DNA of 64,000 bases from Paragordius varius. Taxonomy: Eukaryota; Nematomorpha. The stretch's first letter is position 1, and each line of letters opens with the position of its first letter. Where the stretch lies: contig OZ176052.1 in assembly GCA_964247055.1 (NCBI GenBank), positions 12,772,001 to 12,836,000 of the forward strand, written 5' to 3'. Of the stretch, positions 18,301 through 29,687 are shown in pieces. A program made the translations under genes and the position numbers. Under the pieces are notes generated by a model. That model was not told where the DNA came from. It saw only the letters and a program-made list of their open reading frames with translations, and did no database searches.

Positions 18301-19917
18301 AGAATTTAAGGTATTAGGACAATTTTTTTACAATACTTTCTTAAGCTTTTTAAGGCGCATGCTTTAAATTTTTTAATCAAAGTAAAATTGTAAAAAATCT
18401 CTAACTCCTCACCATTTTTTTGTACAACAGGCAAATAATTTATGTGGTTATAAAATGCAAAATAACTTTTAAAATAAATACCCGCACTTGATATTAAAAT
18501 TAAAATCAGCTCTTCCATCGTTTTATATTAAACTACCCTAACTGTCATTGTGTTCAAAATATAAAAATGTAATGAAGTGTTGTTCATTATGATTCAGAAT
18601 CATTACAGGCAATTCATTTATTTAATTCGATAAAAAGTTTTTAAATTTACATTGATTTTCATCAGGTTGCATTATATAAATCATCGATTAATTTAATATT
18701 TTTATGTAAGTGCTTTTTCAAATGCGTGGTATGAGCGAACAAATGTATTATTGATTATTTCGTAGGAGGCTTCCATTTATATTAATAGATTGTCTATAAG
18801 CGAAGACCATAGTTCACATGAGATTTAATCTTTACATTATATAGAAGGTAATTTAGTAAGTTGTGATTAATTTTGCAGTTTTCATTATTTTCTTTGTTAC
18901 GTTTGATGAATATAAAGCCGTTTTTGGTAGAATATAGTGTTATCGAATGTATTATTATCTTTTATTTTATTGAATTGATTTTAATCACTGTATACTCTTA
19001 ATATAAGGCGATATTGTTTTATACAGGTGAGTTTTAAGCAAAATAATATTTTAATCTTTTGGTAGTTTAATATGAAATAATAAGATAATTTTTATATTTA
19101 ATATATAAGGTTTTTTGCACTAAAATATATATTCGGGGCTATGCTGTTTATTGATGTTATACACAATACAGATGTCATATAAATTATTATTAACTACTCA
19201 ATTAGATGGCAACTTTTTTTACCAATGTTTATATTTTATATTGCCATCCTCAAAGCCAATAGTATGTTAGGGTATAAATTAATAAATAATACATGGGATA
19301 ACAGAAATTAGTAAAATTTATAATACACTTTTATAATCTAATTTTTATTCGTATAACTTGCTGTTTCATAATATATCCATCAATTCATCTATACAATGTG
19401 AGTAAATAAACATTACTAGTTAGCATTTACAGCAAATAAAAAGTTTCGTTATTTTATTCTTAAGCCAATACAATTGCTCTTTACTGCATATATTTATTCA
19501 CACTCAATCGAAATTCCAAATTGCATTGCAATACTTTAAATAAGAAAGACATAAATATAATGTCCACCAGTAAAATACATTTTTTATGAAAATCAGTAGT
19601 TTTGCAGCATATCCTTCCCTAAATGAACACAGAATTTTTTTAACAAATTAGGAATTTAATTTAAAAATACTATTATGTCGCTCTAATCTTTTAAGTTTAG
19701 AGGTAAATGATTATTAAGTGTTTCTATACAGTTTAGAAATGAATATATAACTTGATGGATAAAGTTAAAATTAATTAGGGTTCCAGTATCCACAAGTAAT
19801 TACAATTTAATTATACCATTAGAACAGCTAAAAAAATGTTAAATTAAATTTAACAGGATGTATTTTAATAAAGTCCTTTATTGATTAATTTATTAAGTGA
19901 ATCTATTTTGTTTTAAA
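18301..19917. other. Intergenic AT-rich DNA, nothing recognised
   Basis: No open frame with a recognisable motif. The 70-codon minus-strand frame at 18,306-18,518 lies directly behind the gene's polyadenylation signal; it is AT-biased and probably chance. Confidence 0.5.
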
Positions 19918-20507
19918 ACATGTGTCCAACACAAATAGCTTCGCAACCTATTTTTAACTCAATAAACAGCGGGCCGCATTCATTATGAATATGGGTGTTA
20001 ATAAATATTTTATTAGATTTTAAACCTAAGACTATGCAAATACAATATAATATTTTCTCTAATTCCATGCTAATTATTAAGAATTATATAAATGTTTAAA
20101 ATATGGTTTTACTAAAAAAATAAAAAAATTTAAAAAAAATTAAATAATAAAAAAAAATTAATTAATAAATAAAAATAGTTAATATAGTTATATTATAACA
20201 AATTAAAATTAAAAATAAAAATAAAAAATAAAATAAAAATAATAAATAAAAAAGACATAATAATTTCAGATTATGATCAAAAAAATAAAAAAACTATAAA
20301 AAATTAAAAAATAAAAATAATAAAGAATATAAAAAAATATACAAAAAATAAAAAATTCAATAAAAAAAATTAAATTAAAAATAAAATAATAATATAACGA
20401 TATGATAAAATTTTAAAAAAAGTTAATATAAATTTGCAAATTGTGGTTTTTTATTTTTTTCGGTCCGCACATAATGTCTAGAAGCGCCGCGTGTTAGACA
20501 CCCTTGG
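19918..20507. mobile_element. hAT-like non-autonomous element with an A-rich core
   Basis: The left end TGTGTCCAACACAAATAGCT and the right end (inverted) GGGTGTCTAACACGCGGCGC are related. Just inside come CGGGCCGCATTCATTATG and CGGTCCGCACATAATG, words typical of hAT-family ends. The core (about 20,100-20,430) is almost pure A and T, A-rich on the + strand, with no coding capacity. Ends are approximate and no clean 8-bp duplication was confirmed. Confidence 0.45.
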
Positions 20508-20640
20508 ATTAAAATATAAATGTATCGTGACGCGGTCATACAAAAAAAATTAAAATGTTCTATCATTCAATTTATTGTTTTAATGTCTAAATAATATAAT
20601 TAGGGTTGTATTTTTATGTTATTTTTTAATTCGATACGTA

Positions 20641-21648
20641 ACACTAGAAAACAAATTTTGACCTTTTTACCATTCCTAAAATTTCAAAATTATTTCAGTA
20701 AAATACATAAATAGTAAATCTGAAAAAATTGGTCTAAACCTAAGAGTCTTTTATTGGGGTTTATCGATAATTTTTGGCCCCGATTAAGCATTAAACTCTA
20801 AATTTTCAAAAGCAAAAGTTTTAGATATTATGTTTTATCATTCGAAAGAACGATAAAATATTTTTCATGGTACCTAGCTGTTTAAATCAATATGATGTAA
20901 AAGTTAATTGGGTGTATATGGTAAAAATTATAATTATTTATACATAATTATTAGGGTTACATTAGTGAAAATAAAAAAAATCTTTGAAAAAGCTTTTGGT
21001 TTGATTTTTTTTAAAAAAAATAATAATTATCAAAATTATTTAACCTAGTGGATATTAAAATGCATAGTTAAAACTGTAAATTTATTACATGATTATTAAA
21101 AAGATAAAAAACTTTGTTTTCAATCTTTGAAATTCTAAATTATAGGCCTCCTAAAGAAAAAATATGAGTTGGTAATTTTTGTAAATATTGAAAAACCTTA
21201 ATATGGCTGTTTTGAATGACATCAAAGCAAAAATTAAGCGTCTTAATAAAAAAAAAACTTTCTTGTTTTATCTTTTTTAGACATTCATTGCTATCTATAC
21301 AAAGTTTTTAGTTTTCCATTTAGTTTAAAAATATAATAATGGATAAAAACGCTCTCGCTTCGCGGATTCGTCGCTCCCTATGTTCAATATTATCTATCGA
21401 TCTAAAACATATCAGTATGCATTTTATAGAGTTTTCATTTCTCTTTCGAATAATATATAACAAATGGGCATTTGTTGTATATTTTTAAATAAAAACATTT
21501 TTTTTAGTAAAATTTGATAAAAAGGGCGCATAATCAAAAAATAAAATTATACGAAACTTAGGGGAAATCATTTTTATTTTACATTAACTGTTAAAAGGAT
21601 AGTAATCAGAAAATTCAAAAATCTCTGGGACAAAAGTGTTGTCTGGTT
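20641..21648 (+). mobile_element. Element X, copy 1 (unclassified TIR element)
   Basis: It starts ACACTAGAAAACAAATTTTG and ends, inverted, with AACCAGACAACACTTTTG, so the terminal repeat is roughly ACACTAGACAACAAATTTT. The whole length matches copy 2 (28,443-29,563) in inverted orientation. Shared words include ATCGATAATTTTTGGCCC, CATTCGAAAGA and TTTTTATCGTTC-type tracts, and a GC-rich spot GCTCTCGCTTCGCGGATTCG at 21,351-21,370. There is no long open frame, so it is probably non-autonomous. Confidence 0.65.
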
Positions 21649-23412
21649 TATTCATTTTTTATCATCATGTTAATTTTCTGTTCTGCTGTATTAGATTAAA
21701 TCACAAAAAGACAATTGTAAAATATGTACAATAACCAAAAACTATGTCGGTGATCCATTTCCAGAATGCAGATTTTCCGAAAATTGCATTTTTCATTAAT
21801 TTTTTTATTTATTATCTTCTTTTCATTCATACTATTTCTAAAAAGCATATGTTATTATATAAAAAATAAATAAATTTGTGTCATATTATCTATACGGTTA
21901 TTCTACAATAAAATATTAATTTTGAATTGGAAAACGCAACTTAATTAGCAAAATTTTAGTAGGTTGCAGGTAGATAATAAAAGGCTTTATGCTCAGTTGT
22001 TTATAAAGAGTTAAATTTTTACTTATGGATCAAAAATAGCTAATTTGCAAATCATAAATAGTAATGAGAGCCATTATAGCTATTTCTGTAATAAATCATT
22101 TTACATGTATATTGGAATGTATGATTTTTTACATTTTATAAGCTACCTGTTTGAATAATTGATACAGAGTCGCCTGTTCGCAATGAATAGCAATAAAATT
22201 TAAAAAAAAATAATTTGTTATACTGATATTTGCCAACAATACTCGTTAATGTAAAAGTAAAATTCAAAATTTTTTGACTTGTATTTGAGCCTCGACATTA
22301 TGATCAAAATATAAAATCTTATATAAATATTCCATATAATATCGTATAAATTCATATACGGGAGTATCGAAATGAGAGATATCTATCAGTTTAAAACGAG
22401 CTTCTTAAATTGTCTAAAACATGTGATGAAAGTGGCTTTATCATGGTATAATCAAATATAAGCGTTTTAAATTCAGAAATTCTATATTAATACATAAAAT
22501 ATAAATAAGAGCTTTATATTTACAGATATATTGTTGTGTTTAATTGCAAAACATATACACTGTGTGCAAAAAATATTTAAACAAAATATTTTTTTTGAAT
22601 TAGATTATGACCCGAGCAATGTAAAATTTTTATATGTTTGCTCCCTAGTTTTTGAATTGAGAGAGAATCGAAATCGGGCAAAAATAATTAAGGATAATTA
22701 AACTTAATAAAATAATGATAAAAGTTGAGATTATGGTTTACTCAGGTCAAAAGATAGCGTTTTTTTAACATACTTAAAAGGCAAAAAATTTCTATGAATA
22801 TATATACTTATTTTAAATTATTTACTTGCTAAACTCACTATTGAAATCTTAACATTCATACTCCGGTAAAAAACCTCTATATCAAACTAAAATGTGTTTT
22901 TTATTTTTTCATTTTTTTGTATTCTGGTTTATAACGGTATAAAAATTCTATTGTTTTATTTTAGAATTTTACATGAGTGGGTGAGAGTTATTTAATTTGA
23001 AAAGTATTTAAAAGTAGTAGAATATCAACCAAAAATCCGTACATATCTCTAAAAAATATTAATTAGTCTTAAAACAAACTTGTTACATGGATTTGTAAGG
23101 ATAGTTTGTTTATATTCCACAAATTTTAAATACTATTCTGCATAAATTATATACTTTATAAATCCCGCTCGTAAGATTCCAAAATAAAACAATTTTTTTT
23201 AGAGCATAAACCAGATGACAAAAAAATTAAAAAATTAAAACATAATTTTTAGTTTTACTTCGATATAGAATTTTTTTATTGATTAAATTATGAATGTTAA
23301 AAATTTTAATAGTAAGTTTGGCTAGTAAATAATTAAAAAAATTTTCAATGTTGTTTAATAAAAAGATTTTGACTTCTAGTGTTTTAAAAGATAAACGCCC
23401 TCTTTCGAACAA
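21649..23412. other. AT-rich DNA, nothing recognised
   Basis: No motif-bearing frame, hairpin or repeat stood out. The 61-codon minus-strand frame at 23,227-23,412 is K, I, L and N-rich and probably chance. Confidence 0.5.
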
Positions 23413-24460
23413 TTTTATAATTTAATTTAACTTCTTCTTTTAATTTTTTTTAGTTTTATTTTTATATTTTATTATTTATTTTATTATTTAATTTTTAATT
23501 TTTAAAATATTTTTTTATTCCCATAATATTAATTTTGTTATGATTTCATAATATTTATTTTTTTATTTATTTAATTTTTTAATTTATTATTTTTTACTTT
23601 TTTATATGTTTTTTAATTTTTTTTATTATTTTTAAATTTTTTAATATTTTATTTTATTATTTTATTTTACCATATATATTTTATTTTAATTTTTCTCCGT
23701 CCTAAATATATTATTTTTTATTATTATTAAAATTTTTAATTTAATTTTATATATTATTTTTTATTATTTAATTTTAGACTATTTTATATTTTTTTTTTTA
23801 TTTTATTTTTGTTTTTATTTAATTTTAACATAATTTTATATAATTATATAATTTTTTATATCTATTTTAAATTTAACTTTTAATATTTTTTTATTTTTTA
23901 TTTTTTTATTATTTTAAATTAATTTATAATTGAATTTTATCATAATACTTATAATTATGTTATTTTTTTATTTTTTATTTAATTTTTAATTTAAAAAATA
24001 TTTATTTTTATTATATTTTTTATTTATTTCATTTTGTTTTATTTTTTTAAATTTTATTTTATTTTTTATTTTAATTTTGTAATTTTATCAAAATTTCATA
24101 ATATATTATTTTTCTATTTATTAATTTATATTTATCATAATTTATTATAATTATAAACTAAAATAGTTTTATTTATATATTTAATTTTTATTTATATTTT
24201 TTATTTTAATTTTTATTTTTTATTATTAATTTTATTTTTTAATTATTTAATTGTATATTTAATTAATTATTATATATTTAATAATTTTTTTTTAATTTTT
24301 TTTTATTTTTTTTATTTTTTATATTTTTTTTTATTTTTTTTTATTAATTTTTAATTTTTAATTTTATTTTTAATATTTTTAATTTTAATTTTTATACTAT
24401 ATTTTATTTTTTAATTTATTTTTTTAATTTTATATATTTAACTTTTTATTTATTTTTATC
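23413..24460 (+). repeat. T-rich, nearly G/C-free low-complexity block 1
   Basis: Irregular runs of T broken by single or double A, with only scattered G or C. There is no regular period, unlike the TTTTA satellite further right, but base content and strand polarity are the same. It may be old, decayed satellite. Confidence 0.7.
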
Positions 24461-24469
24461 TATACATTT

Positions 24470-25020
24470 ATAAAATGGAAGATGCAGGCTTTGTGATCTG
24501 GTACCGGAAAACCGGTAGACCCATTCAAATCCAAACATCGAAAAAATATAAAATGAACGCCCCGACAATAGCTTCGCCCGTTTTTTGAAATAAGCCCCCA
24601 GTTCGGGCCCACCCCGTGTAAAAAACGCGTTTTTTTGAAAACACAAGTCCCCAAAAATTCTGTCTTTGACACAATTTTCCGTAGAACGTGTTGGTCCATT
24701 AAATTTCAAATATGATTTTTGTTTATTATTTTCGATTGCGCCGAACATAGTCGTCTCGCTTTTTTGATTTAGTCCCTCTTTTTACCCGCTCCCCCCGTAA
24801 TGCCGTTTTTAAAAAACGTCGACAAAAATAATTTTTTAAATCTATTTTTCCCCCAATTAAACAATATATTAGTATGAATGCTCCGTTTTAAAATTCCTCT
24901 AAAATCATATCTATTAAATAGTGTTTCGAAATAATCCACATATGTGGATTTTATTGTCCCGTTTTTCCAATAGCCCTCCCCCAGGAGTCCGAAGGACTTC
25001 CTCGGGCTGCGTAGACGAGA
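24470..25020 (-). repeat. GC-richer dispersed repeat, copy 1
   Basis: It contains ACCGGTAGACCCATTCAAAT (about 24,512), CCCCGACAATAGCTTCGCCC and CCAGTTCGGGCCCACC. The part 24,545-24,830 matches 26,190-26,430 in inverted orientation. Open frames on the minus strand (24,446-24,748 and 24,460-24,699) are not kept in the second copy, so I treat it as non-coding. It ends in a strong hairpin (24,977-25,006). Confidence 0.55.
24977..25006. other. GC-rich hairpin
   Basis: CCCCCAGGAGTCCGAAGGAC followed by TTCCTCGGG pairs AGGAGTCC with GGACTTCCT around a GAA loop, and the outer CCC with GGG, with one bulged T. It stands out in DNA that otherwise has almost no G or C. It may mark the end of the adjacent repeat. 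Confidence 0.5.
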
Positions 25021-25182
25021 TTTACGCTAGTATATTATATTTTATTTTATTTTTATAATTTCATCATAATTATTGATTATATTGTTTTATTATTTTTTAA
25101 TTATTTTTTAATATTTTATTATCAATATTTCTTTATTTTATTTTTTATAATTTTTAATAAAATTTTAATTTTTTATTTATAT

Positions 25183-25375
25183 CAGGGCTTCTTAAACTTT
25201 TGTATAACGACCCCAACAAATATAAAAGAAAAATAATAGTTTCTTCGAAAAAACACTTAGAAGTTTTGTTCATAATATTTATATGGATTATTTCGGTTTT
25301 GAGAGATTGACAAAAATAAATCTACATTTTTTATAAATTTTTATAACTTTTTCTGATTAATAGTAAATTTATACA
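25183..25375 (+). mobile_element. hAT-like transposon end
   Basis: CAGGGCTTCTTAAACTTTTG followed by TATAACGACCCC closely resembles a widespread hAT terminal sequence (CAG, then TTCT-AAACTTTT, then CGACCCC). No inverted partner AAGCCCTG was found nearby, so this is a one-ended fragment. Confidence 0.5.
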
Positions 25376-26189
25376 AGATACTAGCTGGCCCTGTCATCTT
25401 CGGTATGGCGTAGTCTCATCGATAATTCTTCTTAATAATTTGCAATAAATAGAGTTAATGGAGATAAAAAATAAACATATTTAATAAACGAAATGTCTTT
25501 AATTATTCTTTTAAAAGTTCATAGGCTTATTGTTTACTCGAAATTAAATCTGTCCCTTATTAAAGTTAATATTCAACTATTCATGGATTTATTTTAAAAT
25601 TTTTGTTTTACGAAATCATGGTTAGAGTTCTAATTTGAATTTGTGTTCAAGCTGGGATCAAGGGCTATAAAAAGTAAATCATTTGTGGCCCCTTTTTAAA
25701 GGAGAGAATGATATAAATTCCCCAGAAACGTGTTTAACTAACTCGTATAGCTTCTTAAGTTTTTTGAAAAATAGCTACAAAGCTACGCCTATTTTGTATG
25801 GCGTCTCAGTTTTAAACCGGTAGACCCGACCCATAGATCAATATGGAAAAAGCGCTGAATTAAATTCTTCGCCTTTATAGGGCAAATATTTGGAATGATC
25901 TCCGTTCATGGGTTTTTTGAAAAAATACCTCAACACTAAATCCCGACCTCAATTTTTCCTAGTTAGGGATAATATTTCAAGTTAATGAACTCATATGGCT
26001 TCATAAATTTTTTGTAAATTAGCCCTAAAAATTTCTATGTGGCGCAGTTTTAATGATCTGTTTACCCAGATGCCAATATTAAAAACGCAAGATTAAATTT
26101 TTGACTTTTAACAGAGAATTACTTAAATCCTCAATGAATTTTAAAGGTGTCATACCCTGGGCAAAAATTTATTTAATATTTATTGAAAA
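25376..26189. other. Moderately AT-rich stretch with repeat fragments
   Basis: AAACCGGTAGACCCGACCCA at about 25,815 is a direct match to the ACCGGTAGACCC word of the 24,470-25,020 repeat. A run of similar sentences about 200 nt apart (GTATGGCGTAGTCT at 25,400, GTATGGCGTCTCAGTTT at 25,796, ATGTGGCGCAGTTTTA at 26,037) suggests degenerate tandem units. No coding sequence is supported. Confidence 0.4.
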
Positions 26190-26445
26190 AATAGCATTTT
26201 ACGGGGGAAGAGGGTAAATAGAGAGCTTATATTAAAAAAGTAAGCCTACTGGTTCGGCGCAACCGAAAAATGTAAAAATAATCATGAAATCGAAAGGTAC
26301 AACACGTTTTCTGGAAAATTGTCTCAAAGACACGATTTTTCTGGACTTCCTTCGAAAAAAACTCTTTTTACATGGGATGGCCCCGAACTGGAAGCCTCAA
26401 AAAAGGGCGATTGTAGGGGCATTTATTAATGATTATATTTTTTAA
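26190..26445 (+). repeat. GC-richer dispersed repeat, copy 2 (inverted relative to copy 1)
   Basis: Matches by eye: GGAAAATTGTCTCAAAGACA at about 26,311 against the inverted GGAAAATTGTGTCAAAGACA of copy 1, then GGCCCCGAACTGG and GGGCGATTGTAGGGGC. Spacing is conserved, with small indels that change frame. Confidence 0.6.
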
Positions 26446-28440
26446 ATTTAAATTTTATTATTTTTTTTAATTATTTAATGTTTTAATTTGCTATTTAATT
26501 TTTTTAAAAGATTTATTTTTTATTTTTTTATATATTTATTAAATTTTATATTTTAAATTTTGATTTTATTTTTTGATTTAATTATTTTTTATATTTTTTA
26601 TATTTTTTTATTTTTTTTTTTAATTTGTTTTATATTTTTTATTATTTTTATTTTTTTTATTTTTATTATTTTTTTATTAATTTATTATTTGATTTTATAT
26701 TTTTAATAATCATTTTTTTATTTTATATTTTTAATTTTTTAATTGTATTTTATTATTTATTTTTCATTAATAAATATTTTATTTATTATTATATATTTGA
26801 ATATTTTTACTATATTTATAATTTTATACTTATATTTTTTTTAATTTCAATATCTTAATTTTAATTTTTTTTCTTATATTTTTTTTATTAATATATTATT
26901 TTTTTAATTAGTTGGTTTTTATTTTTGTATTTTAATTTTTTAATTTATTTTTTTCGATTTTATCATTTCCTATAAATATAATATTTTTTATATTTATTCA
27001 ATTTTTAATCTTTTTTTATTTAGTTTATTATTTTATTTTTATTTATTTGTATATTTAATTAATACCTTTATATTTATTTTATTTAAATAATATATATTTT
27101 AATTCTTTTATTTTTAATTTTTTTATAATTTTTTAATTTTTTAGCATCTTTTATTTTTTTAATTATGTTTTTTATTAAATTTTATATTAAATTTTATATT
27201 TTAATTTTTATTTGTTTTTTTATTTTTATTAATTATTTAATTTTAGTTATTATTTAATTTTTATTTTTTGTATATTTTTTTATATTAATAGTTAATTTTA
27301 ATTATTCCAATATTTTTTTATTTATTTAATTTTAATTTATAATTTTTTAATTTAATTTTATGTTTTTATTTATTTTTAATTTTTTATATTTTTTTTTATT
27401 TTTATATTTTTTACTTTTTTTATATTATTTATTTTTTAATTTTTAATTTATTTATATTTAATTTTTTATATTAATTAGTTTTATATTATTATTTATTTTT
27501 AATATATTATTTAATTTTTTATATTTTTTTTATTAATTTATTTTATATATTTTTATTAATTTTTTTTTATATTTTATTTTTTTTAATTTAAACTTTTTTA
27601 TTTTTATTTTAAATATTTATTTAATTTTTTATATTTAATATTTTATTAATTATTTAAATTTTATAATTTTATCAATATAATTATATTATTTTTTATTTAT
27701 TATTAATTATTTAATTTTTAAATTTTTTATGACTTTTTAAATTTTTTTTATTTTATTTTTATAAATTTATTATTTTTCATTTTATTTAATATTTTTATTT
27801 ATTTTAATATTTTTTATATTTAATTTAAATTTTTTTTAAATTTTTTAATTTTATATATTTTTATTTTTCAAAAAATTATTTTTGAATTTATTATTTAATT
27901 TTTAATAATTTATTTTAATTTATTTAATTTTTTACTTTTTATTTTTTTATTATATTTTTGATTTTTATTTATTTTTATTATTTATTATTAATTTTATATT
28001 TATATTTTGTTTTTATATTTTCTTTTAATTTTTTATTTATTTTTTAATTTAATATTTTTGTTATATTTTTTTATTAATATTTTAAATTTTTTAATTTTAT
28101 TATTTAATTTTTTTAGTTTATAATTAAATTTTAGTATATTATGTTTTTTATTTAAATTTTTTAATTTTTATATATATTTTGAATTTGTTTTTTTGATTTT
28201 ATCGAAATTTCTTATAAATATATTTATTTTTTAATATTTTTGTATATACTTTTATTTATTTTTATATTTTATTATTTTTATTTATTTTTTTATTTTATTT
28301 TAATTTATTAAATTTTATTTTTTTATATTTTTTATCATTTTTTTTCATAATTTTTTATTAGTTTTATATTAATATTTTTCCTTTTAAATTTTTTTTTGAT
28401 TTTTTTTATATTTTTGATTTAATTTTTTTTATTTTTTAAT
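26446..28440 (+). repeat. T-rich, nearly G/C-free low-complexity block 2
   Basis: Two kilobases of T runs with short A interruptions and very rare G or C, irregular in period. A 77-codon frame at 26,625-26,858 is pure F, Y, I and L and is a by-product of composition. The block ends exactly where element X copy 2 begins. Confidence 0.75.
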
Positions 28441-28442
28441 AT

Positions 28443-29563
28443 CACTAGACAACAAATTTTTCTGCCACTCGAGTTTTTTGCATTTTTTGATATTTAATAT
28501 TATTTTAACAGTAAATCTGAAATAAAATTATAACTCGTTGGAAGAATTTTGTATTATTTGATTTTTTTTGATTATGCGCCCTCTTTATCAAAATTTTACT
28601 AAAAAATGTTTTTCTTTGAAAATATACAAGTAATGCCCATTTGTAATATATCATTCGAAAAAGTATTAAAAACTCTATAAACTGTATACCAATATGTATT
28701 ACATCGACAGTTAATATTGGACACAAAGAGCGACAAACGCGCGAAGCGAGAGCATTTTTTTAAATTAGTATATTTTTAAAACTAATAGATGAAAATAGCT
28801 CAAACTTTGTTTAGATGGAGATAAATGTCCAAAAAAAATAACACAAGATAGTTTTTTTGATTTAAACATTTTTTATTGCTTTTATGTCACTCAAAACAGC
28901 CATTTTTAAGTTTTTTGTTTTTTTAAAAATTACCATCTCATCAATATTAATTTATTTTCTTTACAAGGCTGATAATTTCGAAAATTCAAAGATAAAAACA
29001 AAGTTTAAGGTATTTTTAATCTTTTATAGCCATTATGGAATAAATTTACAGTTATAACTATGCATTTTAGTATCCACTAGGTAAAATATTTATGATAATA
29101 ATAATTTTTATTAAAAAAGCAAGCCAAAAGCTTTTTCAAATTTTTTAATTAAATACTAATATAACCCTAATAATTATATTAAAATAATTTATATGATTTT
29201 CAAATTGGTTTGTCTGTGAAAATTCTTGACTTATTTAAGGATTGAAAATTTCGAACATTTAAATCCAAATATCTTTTACATCCGATTGATTTAAATGACT
29301 TACTACCATTTAAAAGATGCAGTTTTTTGCGCTCTTTCGAATGATATAAAATACCTGGCTTCATATCTAAAACTTTTAATTTTCGAAATTTCAAGTTTAA
29401 TGTTAAATCAGGGCCAAAAATTATCGATAAACTCTAATATAAAAAGATTCTTCCATGCTAGACCAATTTTCTTTTCAGATATAATAATTATGTACTTAAA
29501 TGAAACAAATTTTAAATTTACAAGAATGGCAGTTAAAAAAAGTTAAAATTTGTTGTCTAGTGT
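28443..29563 (-). mobile_element. Element X, copy 2 (inverted, near-complete ends)
   Basis: Terminal repeats are CACTAGACAACAAATTTTT at the left and AAAATTTGTTGTCTAGTGT at the right, a close inverted match of about 18 bp. The interior matches copy 1 in reverse, including the GC-rich spot at 28,728-28,754. The slightly greater length than copy 1 (about 1,121 against 1,008 bp) points to deletions in copy 1. It separates irregular T-rich DNA (left) from regular TTTTA satellite (right). The small open frames inside (28,505-28,726 minus, 29,200-29,394 minus and 29,295-29,546 plus) show no motifs. Confidence 0.7.
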
Positions 29564-29668
29564 TATATTTTATTTTATTTTATTTTATTTAATTTATTTT
29601 ATTTTTAATTATTTTATTTTATTTTATTTTATTTTATTTTATTTTATTTTATTTTATTTTATTTTATT

Positions 29669-29687
29669 CTATATAAATATAGTTATA
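29669..29687 (+). repeat. First satellite junction word, type A (CTATATAAATATAGTTATA)
   Basis: This is a representative of dozens of copies, with the next ones at about 29,834, 30,022, 30,478 and 30,959. CTATATAAATATAG is nearly its own reverse complement. It is usually preceded by TTATT and followed by TTTTATTTTATTTAATTTT. Confidence 0.85.

Noticed and set aside
17124..18518. Minus-strand frames at 17,124-17,333 and 18,306-18,518
   Set aside because: AT-biased composition, no motif, and no splice or promoter context.
24446..24748. Minus-strand frames of 100 and 79 codons in the GC-richer repeat
   Set aside because: They overlap in two frames, and the related copy at 26,190-26,445 does not keep either frame.
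26625..26858. 77-codon F, Y and I-rich frame
   Set aside because: A by-product of T-rich low-complexity DNA.
28505..29546. Small open frames inside element X copy 2
   Set aside because: No motifs, frames on both strands, and not preserved in copy 1.
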